9,255 nt of DNA. It comes from an uncultured beta proteobacterium (GTDB lineage: Bacteria; Pseudomonadota; Gammaproteobacteria; Burkholderiales; Rhodocyclaceae). Position numbers and translations under genes: made by a program. How positions within the stretch are numbered: the stretch's first letter is position 1; every line of letters starts with the position of its first letter. The DNA is taken from the NCBI GenBank assembly GCA_903917505.1, contig CAIXAY010000424.1, forward strand, positions 1 to 9,255, read 5' to 3'. Shown here in pieces: positions 1-6,710 of the stretch. The notes beneath the pieces were generated by a model. That model was not told the DNA's origin, searched no databases, and was given only the letters and a program-made list of their open reading frames with translations.

Positions 1-67
1 AGAATGCGCTTCTAGCGGATAGCCGTGCCTGGTACCCCGCGCTTGATCGAATTCCGAACCGCAGTTT

Positions 68-73
68 TGAGGA
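68..73 (+). promoter_or_regulatory. Shine-Dalgarno site that sets the ABC ATPase start
   Basis: TGAGGA, 8 bases before the ATG at 82. It favours this ATG over the upstream in-frame GTG at 25. Confidence 0.7.
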
Positions 74-81
74 CGCAAGAA

Positions 82-1392
82 ATGCAAAGCAACCCCCTGT
101 TGATCGAGTTGAAAGACGTCGGCAAATCGTTCCGTACCGCCGATGGTACCAATCGCGCGGTGCTCGAAGGGGTCGATTTCGCGCTCAGGGAAGGCGAGAT
201 TGTCGCCTTGCTCGGCAAATCCGGCTCGGGGAAATCGACGCTGCTGCGCATCCTGGCCGGGCTGATTCCCGCCGATCACGGCCAGGTGGAATATCGCGGC
301 CGGGCGCTTTACGGACCGGCGCGCGGCATCGCCATGGTGTTCCAGTCGTTCGCGCTGTTCCCCTGGCTGACCGTCCAGCAGAACGTCGAACTCGGCCTGG
401 AAGCGCAGGGCGTCGGCAAGGACGAGCGCAACGAGCGGGCCGAAGCCGTGATCGATCTGATCGGACTCGCGGGCTTCGAAGGCGCGTTGCCGCGCGAACT
501 GTCCGGCGGCATGCGGCAACGGGTCGGCATCGCGCGCGCGCTGATCATGAATCCCGACATCATGTTGATGGATGAAGCCTTCTCGGCGCTCGACGTGCTT
601 ACCGGCGAAACCTTGCGCAACGACATGCTGGAACTGTGGGACAGCGGCAAGACACCGATCAAGGGCATGCTGGTCGTTTCGCACAATATCGAGGAAGCGG
701 TTCTGATGGCCGACCGTATCCTGATATTCTCGAGCGATCCCGGCCGGGTGCGGGTGGAAATCCCGGTCCGTCTGGCGCGCCCGCGCAACGCCAACAGCAT
801 GGAAGTGCTTGGGCTGATCGACGAAGTCTACGCGCAGATGACTCTTTCTCCGGTCGATATCGCGGCCCAGACCGCGGGCGAAATCGTTCCGGTGCAACTT
901 GCTTACCGTCTGCCCGATGCCGAAGTCAGCCAGATGGAGGGCCTGCTGGAAATGCTGGCCGCCGCGCCTTTCAACGGGCATGCCGATCTGCCGCAACTGG
1001 CCGACGAGTCCGAACTCTCCGACGAGGAACTACTGCCCGTCTATGAGGCCTTGCGCCTTCTGGAACTTGTGCATATCGCGCAGGGCGACATCGTCCTCAC
1101 CGCGCTGGGCCAGCACTACTCCGTCGCGGACCAAGGGCTGCGCCGCGAAATCTTCGGCCAGCAGTTGTTGCAGCACGTGCCGCTGGCCGCGGAAATCCGC
1201 CACAGCCTGGAGCAGGAATCGGACGGCGAGCTGGGCGAAGAGCCTTTCCTGCGCCGCCTGGAAGAATTCATGAAGGAAGAGGAAGCCGAACGCGTGCTCA
1301 AGGTCGCCATCGAATGGGGTCGTTATGGTGAAGTCTTCGAATACGACTTCCACACCGGGATGCTGAAGCTGCCGGAGGAGACTGTTGAGTAG
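82..1392 (+). CDS. NitT/TauT-family ABC transporter ATPase with C-terminal AAA-associated domain
   Basis: Cytoplasmic ATPase that would energise a nitrate/sulfonate/taurine/bicarbonate-type importer. The 436-residue product has all ABC motifs: Walker A GKSGSGKS (45-52), Q-loop Q88, signature LSGGMRQ (140-146), Walker B ending in DE (164-165), D-loop SALD and switch histidine H201. The ABC domain ends near 250. Roughly 285-405 is an acidic helical extension resembling the AAA-associated C-terminal domain (PF09821) found on a subset of these ATPases; its role is unknown to me. The ATG at 82 is chosen because TGAGGA lies 8 bases upstream and the ABC fold begins right after it. An in-frame GTG at 25 would add 19 residues with no family character. 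The permease and binding protein are not in the window, so the substrate cannot be named. The gene converges on the phosphatase gene, with 33 bases between stops. Confidence 0.93.
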   Translation: MQSNPLLIELKDVGKSFRTADGTNRAVLEGVDFALREGEIVALLGKSGSGKSTLLRILAGLIPADHGQVEYRGRALYGPARGIAMVFQSFALFPWLTVQQNVELGLEAQGVGKDERNERAEAVIDLIGLAGFEGALPRELSGGMRQRVGIARALIMNPDIMLMDEAFSALDVLTGETLRNDMLELWDSGKTPIKGMLVVSHNIEEAVLMADRILIFSSDPGRVRVEIPVRLARPRNANSMEVLGLIDEVYAQMTLSPVDIAAQTAGEIVPVQLAYRLPDAEVSQMEGLLEMLAAAPFNGHADLPQLADESELSDEELLPVYEALRLLELVHIAQGDIVLTALGQHYSVADQGLRREIFGQQLLQHVPLAAEIRHSLEQESDGELGEEPFLRRLEEFMKEEEAERVLKVAIEWGRYGEVFEYDFHTGMLKLPEETVE

Positions 1393-1425
1393 ACCGAAGC
1401 ATCCGCAATTCGCGAATGACTGAAT

Positions 1426-3135
1426 TCAAACGGGCACGGTCAAGGTCGCGCGCTGCACGGCGAGCAGCGTGATGTCATCCGACTGGCCATGGCCGGCGGC
1501 GAAGGCATCGACGGCGGCGACGGTGCGCGCGATGCTTTCGGTCGCATCGAGCGGGCCGGGGCCGCTCAGCAGCTGGCTAAACGCTGCCTCGCCGAATTGC
1601 CCACCATCGGCGCGCTCCGCTTCGGTGACGCCGTCCGTGTAGAGCATGAGCAGCGCACCGCTGCGGAACGGCCGGCTGCCGGCGACAAAATCGATGCCCC
1701 TGACCATTCCGGCGAGCGGGTTGCGCGGTTGTGCGATGAATTCCGCTGGCATGCCCGGCGCGCAGAAGAGCGGCGGATTGTGGCCGAGGTTCACGAAATC
1801 GAGCCGGTCGCGGGCGAGGTCCACGATGGCGCAGAACAGCGTGACGAACTGCTCCGCGGGATTCGCCGCGCAGAGCTCGTCGTTGCATTGCCGCGCGAGC
1901 TCGGCCAGGCTGCGCCCGGTGTCGCCGGCCGTGCGCAGGGCCAGGCTGCGCAGCAGCGTCAGCACGCGCACCATGAACAGTGCCGCCGGCATGCCCTTGC
2001 CGCAGACGTCGCCGATGGCGAGGAAATAGCGATCGCCGTCGATCGGGAAGGCGTCGTAGAAGTCGCCGCCGACCTGCCGCGCGGCGCGCATGAATCCCTG
2101 GCCGCTGATTGCCTCGCGCGGCGAAAAGAGCGGCGATGCCGGCAGCATGCTGGTCTGGATCTGCCGGGCGGCGTCGAGGTCGCGCTGCAGGGCCTCGAAT
2201 TCCATGCTGGCGCGCAGTTGCGCGACGATCTGTTCGCTGCTGCGGCGCATGCGTTCCGACATGACGACGATCAGGTTGCGCGCGATGGTCGGATCGGCCA
2301 GCACCTCGTCGAGGAAGACCGAGGCCGGGATGACCAGCACGAGTCCCGCCGAGACGGCAACGACCCAGGCCGAATTCGGCCGCCCGTCGGCAACCGACAT
2401 TTCGCCCGCGCATTCGCCGGGCCCGAGATCGAAGTGGAATTTCGAATCCGCCGTATCGAGACGAACCTCGAGCCTGGCGCTGATGCAGACCAGCACGCAG
2501 CCGTGCGATTTTCCGGCGGCGAAGAGAATCTCGCCGGCAGCGACGCGGCGCACCTCGCAGTGGGCCAGCAGGGACACGATCCTGGCGTAGGCGACATCGC
2601 GGAAGATCGCCGTGCGGGCAACGAAACCAAGGGCGCGGCGATCACTATCGCCGCGCCGGTTGCCGTCGATGCAGGCGCCGTCGCCGGCCCGGCGTTCCCT
2701 GCCGCGCGGTGCCGGCAGGCCGTCGCCGATGCGAAAGCAGAAGCGGTTGCGCTCGCCGCAGCGCTCGTAGCGCGTCTCGGTCGCGAACTGGTGCACCAGA
2801 TGCACGCCGAGGCCGCCGAGCGGCGCCGCTTGCAGCGATGCCGGCCGTTGCAGCGCGGCCTGCGCGGTCGGGTCGAAGCGCGCCCCGCCGTCGCTCAGCG
2901 TCAGCGTCGCCGTGTCGAGATCGAGCAGCAATTCCATGCCAATGATGCCGGCCGTCTCGCCGTAGGCATACTTGACGATGTTGGTCAGCAGTTCCTCGGC
3001 GCACAGATCGAGCGCGAACAGCTTGTCTGCGCTCAGGCCGTGCTCGCCGGCACGCTCGCGCAGCCAGGCGCAGCCGGCGACCGGCGCCTGCGGCGAGGAT
3101 TCGAGGGCTATGCGGTGAAAGCGGAAGCGATCCAT
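1426..3135 (-). CDS. Partner-switching regulator: RsbW-like kinase, cyclic-nucleotide-binding fold and SpoIIE/PP2C phosphatase in one protein
   Basis: A 569-residue protein that probably sets the phosphorylation state of the STAS protein encoded just upstream. Residues 1-137 are an RsbW-type GHKL ATPase/serine kinase: N-box E48..N52, DGG at 82-84 and a glycine lid GGLG at 107-110. Residues about 175-295 are a cNMP-binding fold, with GE at 244-245 and SAWV at 255-258. A predicted coiled coil (about 296-328) leads into a SpoIIE/PP2C domain (about 345-563) with the metal-site motifs GGDFYD (356-361), GDVCGKG (375-381), YTDGVTEA (499-506) and SDDIT (552-556). No membrane segment is seen. The ATG at 3135 shares its A with the TGA of the STAS gene, and no clear ribosome site precedes it, so translational coupling is likely. 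The frame is open up to 3507, but that part only shadows the STAS gene. The order matches Vibrio SypE except that a cNMP fold replaces the receiver. The output target is unknown. Confidence 0.9.
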   Translation of the reverse strand: MDRFRFHRIALESSPQAPVAGCAWLRERAGEHGLSADKLFALDLCAEELLTNIVKYAYGETAGIIGMELLLDLDTATLTLSDGGARFDPTAQAALQRPASLQAAPLGGLGVHLVHQFATETRYERCGERNRFCFRIGDGLPAPRGRERRAGDGACIDGNRRGDSDRRALGFVARTAIFRDVAYARIVSLLAHCEVRRVAAGEILFAAGKSHGCVLVCISARLEVRLDTADSKFHFDLGPGECAGEMSVADGRPNSAWVVAVSAGLVLVIPASVFLDEVLADPTIARNLIVVMSERMRRSSEQIVAQLRASMEFEALQRDLDAARQIQTSMLPASPLFSPREAISGQGFMRAARQVGGDFYDAFPIDGDRYFLAIGDVCGKGMPAALFMVRVLTLLRSLALRTAGDTGRSLAELARQCNDELCAANPAEQFVTLFCAIVDLARDRLDFVNLGHNPPLFCAPGMPAEFIAQPRNPLAGMVRGIDFVAGSRPFRSGALLMLYTDGVTEAERADGGQFGEAAFSQLLSGPGPLDATESIARTVAAVDAFAAGHGQSDDITLLAVQRATLTVPV

Positions 3136-3137
3136 CA
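3133..3137 (-). promoter_or_regulatory. TGATG stop/start overlap coupling STAS and kinase-phosphatase genes
   Basis: On the minus strand, the TGA ending the STAS frame overlaps by one base the ATG of the kinase-phosphatase frame. No Shine-Dalgarno sequence is evident just upstream, so reinitiation by terminating ribosomes is the likely way the second gene is translated. This would tie the amounts of the two partners together. Confidence 0.75.
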
Positions 3138-3476
3138 GGCGCCAAGCAGCGCGCCCGCCTCGGCTATGCTCTCGCACAGCGGGATCAGCTGGTCGATCCC
3201 GGACATTTCGAGCACCTTGCGCACCGCCGGATCGGCGCCCGCGAGGACGAGCTTGCCGCCGCGGTTGGCCTGCGCCTTGGCCGAGGTCAGCAGCATGCGC
3301 AAGCCGATCGATGAAATGAAGCTGACCCCGGCAAGGTCGACGACAATGCGGTCGGCGCGCGTCGTCGTGGCGAATGCGAAGGTCTGCTCGATGGCCTGGG
3401 TGCCCTCGAGATCGAGGCGGCCGTTCAGGGTGACGAGGGTGATGTTGCCGGTCAGTTTCGAGGTTTCGAATTGCAT
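3135..3476 (-). CDS. STAS-domain anti-sigma factor antagonist (SpoIIAA/RsbV type)
   Basis: A 113-residue single-domain STAS protein, the usual length for SpoIIAA/RsbV. It starts with a typical strand-rich half (GRLD at 19-22) and has the phosphorylation loop at 53-60, FISSIGLR. Aligned to the classical D-S-S-G loop, S56 sits at the phosphorylated serine, S55 replaces the aspartate and I57 the second serine. Such proteins bind an anti-sigma kinase or another target when unphosphorylated and let go when phosphorylated. The ATG at 3476 has a strong AAGGAG 8 bases upstream. The next gene, overlapping by one base, carries both a kinase and a phosphatase domain and is the obvious partner. The final target (sigma factor, cyclase or other) is not in the window. 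It could instead serve a non-sigma output, as SypA and HsbA do. Confidence 0.93.
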   Translation of the reverse strand: MQFETSKLTGNITLVTLNGRLDLEGTQAIEQTFAFATTTRADRIVVDLAGVSFISSIGLRMLLTSAKAQANRGGKLVLAGADPAVRKVLEMSGIDQLIPLCESIAEAGALLGA

Positions 3477-3484
3477 GCAGAATT

Positions 3485-3490
3485 CTCCTT
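3485..3490 (-). promoter_or_regulatory. Strong Shine-Dalgarno of the STAS gene
   Basis: AAGGAG on the minus strand, 8 bases from the ATG at 3476. It is the only clear ribosome site for the two-gene STAS/kinase-phosphatase unit. Confidence 0.75.
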
Positions 3491-3557
3491 GCTCTGGCGA
3501 TGAACACGGGGTTGGCGACGCGGTTGATGCGCGGGCCGGTCGATGCAGGCTGACGTC

Positions 3558-3566
3558 ATCATATCA
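3558..3566 (-). promoter_or_regulatory. Candidate extended -10 promoter of the STAS operon
   Basis: The minus strand reads TGATATGAT: an extended -10 (TG, one base, TATGAT; five of six matches to TATAAT). No good -35 lies at 16-18 bases, although TTCACC occurs 20 bases upstream. Transcription would start near 3551, inside the palindrome TGACGTCA (3551-3558), leaving a leader of about 75 bases. A promoter here would make the STAS unit independent of the chemoreceptor gene. Confidence 0.4.
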
Positions 3567-3604
3567 GTGAAATCCGCGCAGGCGGTGAAGCTTGCGCCCG
3601 GTGC

Positions 3605-3616
3605 CGGCCCGGGCCG
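3605..3616 (-). terminator. GC-rich palindrome after the chemoreceptor gene, possible weak terminator
   Basis: CGGCCCGGGCCG is a perfect 12-base palindrome starting 10 bases past the chemoreceptor stop codon. No T-run follows on the minus strand and the palindrome has no natural loop, so intrinsic termination is doubtful. It may only be a GC-rich repeat. Confidence 0.2.
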
Positions 3617-3625
3617 CCGACGGCG

Positions 3626-5239
3626 CTAGACCTGGAAGCGCACGACCGACTGATGCATCGCCGCCGACAGGCGTTTGAGTTCAGCCGAGACCTCGCGCGC
3701 CTCGCCCATCCCGGCGGTGTTTCGCTCGCTCATCGAGGAGATCGATTCGATCTGCCTGGCGATCTGGTTGGTGGCGGAGCTCTGCTCCTTCAGCGCGCAG
3801 GCCATTTCGGAGGCCACCTCGACGACGCGAATCGATCCCTCGCGCAGCTGAACGATGGATGCTCCGGTCTGCCGGGTGCCTTCGGCATTGCTGCCGACGA
3901 GGCCAGACATCCGATGCATGTCCCCGATCGCGCGCTTCGCCTCATTCTGAATCGCGCCAAGGACGGTGACGATCTTGCCCGTCGCGAGCGCCGTTCGCTC
4001 GGACAGTTTGCGCACTTCGTCGGCGACGACCGCGAATCCGCGTCCCTGTTCGCCGGCGCGCGCCGCTTCGATCGCCGCATTGAGCGCCAACAGATTGGTC
4101 TGCTCGGCGATTTCCTTGATCGCCACCGCAATGCCGCCGACTTCGATCGAGCGCCTTTCGAATTCTTCCATCGCCTTCGATGTCGTCCGCATGTCATGGG
4201 TGATGTTCGCCAATTCGCCGACCGACTTTTCAATGGCCGTTCCGGCCTCCTTGGCGCTGACCAGGGACTTCTGCGCGACATCGTGGGCGGTCGCCGACGA
4301 GTCCGAGACGAGGGAAACGCTCACCGCCATTTCTTCGACCGACGCGGCCATCGACGCTGTCGCTTCGTTCTGCTGCTCGATGGCGACCAGCAGTTGCCCG
4401 ACCGAATGCGAAAGGTGATCGGACTTGCCTGCGACATCGTTGCCCGCATTCTGCACGCCCATGACGATCGCCTGGAATTCGTCGAGCAGCGAGTTGAGGC
4501 CGCCGGCCACCTGGTCCAGCTCGCTCGCGCCGAGAACCGGAATCCGGTGGCTCAAGTCGAGGGTCCGCTTGATCGTCGCGATCTCCTCCTGCATGCGCCG
4601 CACCGGCCGGGTGATCTTGAGATAAAGCAGCGAACCCGCGAGGCTCAAGACGATGACCGAGAGCAGCGTCACCAGCGAAATGGCGCTGACATTGTGCGAA
4701 AGTACTTCGTTGAGCGCGTCAATCGCGCTGTCCTTGCTGCGATTCTTTTCGACGCGCAAGGTCTCGACGATCGAGTGCAGTTCGTTCTGGTATTCGGCGA
4801 CGTTGGCGAACAAGGTCATTTCCGCCATCTCTTTTTTCCCGGCGCGCATCAATGCCGTGGTTTCGTTGATCGCCGTGAAGTAGTTGCCGAGGCTCTCCCG
4901 GGTCTGCTCGATCAGTCCGCGCTGCGCGTCGCTATCGGCCTGCTTGCCTTGCGTCTCGACGGAAGCCAGGATGCGGGCTCTTTGATCCTGCAAATGTTGC
5001 GCGGCCTGTTCCACCGAATTCTTTTCGCTTGCGGACACCATCGCCACGGCGGTCAGTTGCACGTCCTTGATGCTTGCCACCAGGTCGGAGGCCGCGAGCG
5101 CGCTGGGCACAACGCCTTCGGTCAAGGCTTTTACGGACGCGGCGCTGATTCGCGATTGCGCGATGGCGTAGCCGCCAATGGCGGCGATGGCCACAAAGGC
5201 GAGGGCGACCAGCAAGATGATGCGTTGACGAATATTCAT
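3626..5239 (-). CDS. Methyl-accepting chemotaxis protein with 4HB-like periplasmic domain
   Basis: A 537-residue inner-membrane chemoreceptor. Residues 7-27 form the first membrane segment. About 28-185 is an all-helical periplasmic domain of the four-helix-bundle size, whose ligand cannot be read. TM2 spans about 187-207, and HAMP follows at about 208-262 (the ITRPVRRM motif at its start). The rest is the MCP signalling coiled coil. The conserved tip that contacts CheA/CheW lies at 376-411 and includes [19 protein letters not shown]. There is no C-terminal CheR-binding pentapeptide; the chain ends in RFQV. The ATG at 5239 is chosen because the first membrane helix starts six residues in. The frame stays open to an ATG at 5389, but the 50 added residues are Arg/Pro/Cys-rich and unlike an MCP start. 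The ribosome site is only a weak purine run (AGAAG). No che genes are nearby, so it is probably an orphan receptor feeding a distant array. Confidence 0.94.
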   Translation of the reverse strand: MNIRQRIILLVALAFVAIAAIGGYAIAQSRISAASVKALTEGVVPSALAASDLVASIKDVQLTAVAMVSASEKNSVEQAAQHLQDQRARILASVETQGKQADSDAQRGLIEQTRESLGNYFTAINETTALMRAGKKEMAEMTLFANVAEYQNELHSIVETLRVEKNRSKDSAIDALNEVLSHNVSAISLVTLLSVIVLSLAGSLLYLKITRPVRRMQEEIATIKRTLDLSHRIPVLGASELDQVAGGLNSLLDEFQAIVMGVQNAGNDVAGKSDHLSHSVGQLLVAIEQQNEATASMAASVEEMAVSVSLVSDSSATAHDVAQKSLVSAKEAGTAIEKSVGELANITHDMRTTSKAMEEFERRSIEVGGIAVAIKEIAEQTNLLALNAAIEAARAGEQGRGFAVVADEVRKLSERTALATGKIVTVLGAIQNEAKRAIGDMHRMSGLVGSNAEGTRQTGASIVQLREGSIRVVEVASEMACALKEQSSATNQIARQIESISSMSERNTAGMGEAREVSAELKRLSAAMHQSVVRFQV

Positions 5240-5404
5240 GGTTTTTCTTCTGGGGCAAAGAACAATGGCGGCGCAGGGTGGCGAAGAGAAGCGTGCGCAA
5301 GGTGCTCGGGATTTCATTTTGTTAAGTTTGTGTGACGCGCGTATTACAATGCGCCGTGCCCGGGGATATGGTTCATGTGCGGGCTGCATTTTCCGCGCGC
5401 GAGC

Positions 5405-5432
5405 TTGATCCGGGGCAGGAAGCGCGTATCAT
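5405..5432 (+). promoter_or_regulatory. Sigma70-like promoter for the small helical protein gene
   Basis: TTGATC (5405-5410; four of six -35 matches), a 16-base spacer, then TATCAT (5427-5432; five of six -10 matches). Transcription would begin near 5439, giving a leader of about 145 bases before the ATG at 5585. Confidence 0.5.
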
Positions 5433-5537
5433 TTCGCCTTGTCCGAATTCTCCAAGTCACCGTATCGAATCGCCGCGGTCGTGCGCGCTTCCCGGCAAAT
5501 GCCTGCGCGAGACCAGGCCCGGAGTGATTGGACGTCG

Positions 5538-5553
5538 TTCAGCGATCACTGAA
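5538..5553 (+). promoter_or_regulatory. Inverted repeat in the leader of the small helical protein gene
   Basis: TTCAG and CTGAA flank six bases. The same stretch also holds the right arm of a wider repeat (AGTGAT at 5523-5528 with ATCACT at 5545-5550). It lies 31 bases before the start codon and could be an operator or a leader hairpin. The arms are short, so chance is possible. Confidence 0.25.
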
Positions 5554-5570
5554 ACTTGACCTGTTCCATT

Positions 5571-5576
5571 GAAGGA
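5571..5576 (+). promoter_or_regulatory. Shine-Dalgarno site choosing the second of two ATGs
   Basis: GAAGGA, 8 bases before the ATG at 5585. The alternative ATG at 5576 starts on its last base, so it cannot use it. Confidence 0.65.
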
Positions 5577-5584
5577 TGAAACGC

Positions 5585-5860
5585 ATGAAAACAAGAGGCC
5601 CCATCGCGGAGTACCTCGAAAGAGCCAAGCAACTGAGTTCCGAAGAAACTGAACGCCTGCTGGCAAGACTGCGCGGACGATTCCGGCGCAGGACCGAAGA
5701 CCGAAGGCTATCCACGCTCGAGGCCCTGGCTCTTCAGCTTGAATACGAGGACGAGGAACTCGCCGAATGGCGGGAGAGAATGAGCGAACTGAGAGCGCAG
5801 GAAGAAAAGTTGAACGAGGGCGCCGTGGCGGCTTCGTTAATGACAGGACAGCATCATTAA
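5585..5860 (+). CDS. Small charged all-helical protein of unknown function
   Basis: A 91-residue, soluble, strongly charged protein that I do not recognise as a named family. Three parts can be seen: a short helix with SSEETERLLARLRG (18-31), a basic turn (RFRRRTEDRR, 32-41), and a long helix (about 43-75) with an acidic start and the pattern LEALALQLEYEDEELAEW. There is no signal peptide, membrane segment or cysteine. The ATG at 5585 is preferred because GAAGGA (5571-5576) lies 8 bases upstream. The in-frame ATG at 5576 overlaps that site and would add only three residues. A good promoter lies 150 bases upstream, and the codon use resembles the neighbours, which supports a real gene. It ends 9 bases from the convergent DUF155 gene. 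A small helical protein of this kind could be a regulator or adaptor, but nothing here shows which. Confidence 0.75.
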   Translation: MKTRGPIAEYLERAKQLSSEETERLLARLRGRFRRRTEDRRLSTLEALALQLEYEDEELAEWRERMSELRAQEEKLNEGAVAASLMTGQHH

Positions 5861-5869
5861 TCGGGGTCG

Positions 5870-6676
5870 TCAGAAGAAATGTCGTCGCGCCAGATCGAAT
5901 AGGCTGAGGGCGATTTCGAAAACGATCAGCCCGATGACATACCACTCGAGTTTGTGAAGTTGATTGTTGTCCAGGATGTCCGCCAGGGTTTGCGCGGTAT
6001 CCGAAATCAGGTTGAGCTTGCGGTCGAGCGCGGCCTGGCGCTCCTTTAGTTCGAATTCGTCTTCGAGGCTGGCATAAAGGCCGCCAAGATTCGGAAACTC
6101 CCAGAGAACTTCCGGCTTGTCGCCGATTTCCGCGCGCCCGACCATGCGGTGCTCGATCAACAGCATATTGCCGATCTTCGCGAGCAGGGTTCTCGAATCC
6201 GCGCTGACCTTGCCGAGGGTCGCCAGGCTCTGGGCCAGCGGTTCGATGCCGTCGAATTCGCTCGCGACTTTCTTCTCGTAGAGCGACAGCACCAGATTCT
6301 TGCTGAGCGCATCGGCAATCAGCTGCACCTTCTCCAGCGAAATCTCGTCGAGCGACACGGCGCCGCTTTGCACGCCGAGGCTGGATTTGCCGCAGTGGAT
6401 TTCGAGCTCCTCGATTTCCGGGCTCGCATAGGCATTGGTCATCAGCGGCTTGATCGACTCGACAAAACGCGCTTCGTCCTCGCTGCCGACCCCGAAAAGG
6501 ACCACGACCCCGTAGCGAAACAGCACGGCCAGGCCGCCGTCCGCATCGGCTTGGACGGTCAGCGGCGTGGTGCTCAGGCAATCGGTGATCTTGAAGGTCT
6601 TGAGATCGAGCCGGTCGCCGAGCAGGAGCGCGCGCGCCTTGACGTGCAGCCGTGAATTGAAGTCGGGTTGGCGCAT
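5870..6676 (-). CDS. RMD1/YagE (DUF155) family protein with C-terminal membrane anchor
   Basis: A 268-residue protein of the RMD1/DUF155 family. Visible hallmarks are the early strand block RYGVVVLFG (54-62), an acidic middle part with long amphipathic helices, and the C-terminal LEWYVIGLIVFEI (243-255) within one hydrophobic helix (about 245-262) followed by a short Arg-containing tail. The yeast and human relatives are mitochondrial membrane proteins involved in meiotic division or mitochondrial translation; the bacterial role is not established. The topology expected is a large cytoplasmic domain tethered by the tail. The ATG at 6676 is the first one and gives a normal N-terminus, but no Shine-Dalgarno sequence is clear before it. 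A consensus TTGACA lies only 35-40 bases upstream, so a very short leader is possible. The gene is convergent with the small helical gene and divergent from the H1-like gene. Confidence 0.88.
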   Translation of the reverse strand: MRQPDFNSRLHVKARALLLGDRLDLKTFKITDCLSTTPLTVQADADGGLAVLFRYGVVVLFGVGSEDEARFVESIKPLMTNAYASPEIEELEIHCGKSSLGVQSGAVSLDEISLEKVQLIADALSKNLVLSLYEKKVASEFDGIEPLAQSLATLGKVSADSRTLLAKIGNMLLIEHRMVGRAEIGDKPEVLWEFPNLGGLYASLEDEFELKERQAALDRKLNLISDTAQTLADILDNNQLHKLEWYVIGLIVFEIALSLFDLARRHFF

Positions 6677-6710
6677 TGGACGATGGCCTGGAAATTTCTT
6701 ATGTCGTCGT

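Larger units (their letters stand above)
5240..5584. other. Divergent intergenic region between chemoreceptor and small helical gene
   Basis: A stretch of 345 bases with no convincing gene. It contains a good plus-strand sigma70-like promoter (5405-5432) and an inverted repeat in the leader of the plus-strand gene (5538-5553). The chemoreceptor side, around 5310-5355, is less GC-rich than its surroundings, but I could not settle on a -35/-10 pair there, and no flagellar sigma28-type site is apparent. Reading frames that cross the region on the minus strand are Arg/Pro-rich shadows. Confidence 0.6.

Noticed and set aside
1..15. Possible 3' end of an upstream gene (RMRF then TAG) in the first frame
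   Set aside because: An upstream permease is expected, but four residues and a stop cannot be told from chance; other frames also stop close by.
1408..1417. Palindrome ATTCGCGAAT between the convergent ABC ATPase and phosphatase genes
   Set aside because: It has no loop and no T-run, and an isolated 10-base palindrome is weak evidence for a terminator or an operator.
3136..3507. In-frame 124-residue N-terminal extension of the kinase-phosphatase
   Set aside because: The extension is Arg/His/Pro-rich and overlaps the STAS gene in another frame; the kinase domain begins right at the ATG at 3135.
1489..3570. A 693-codon open frame on the plus strand opposite the STAS and kinase-phosphatase genes
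   Set aside because: It has no recognisable domain, is rich in Arg/Ala/Gly/Glu, and exactly shadows genes whose motifs are clear on the minus strand. High G+C keeps the opposite frame open.
3653..5335. A 560-codon open frame on the plus strand opposite the chemoreceptor
   Set aside because: Its composition is typical of an antisense shadow (Arg/Asp/His-rich); all family motifs lie in the minus-strand frame.
5342..5369. Sigma54-like sequence (GGGCAC ... TTGT) upstream of the chemoreceptor on the minus strand
   Set aside because: The spacing is one base too long and the essential -12 GC reads GT, so it does not meet the consensus.
5457..6581. A 374-codon minus-strand frame spanning the DUF155 gene, the small helical gene and the intergenic region
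   Set aside because: Arg/Pro-rich and without motifs; it conflicts with two better-supported genes.
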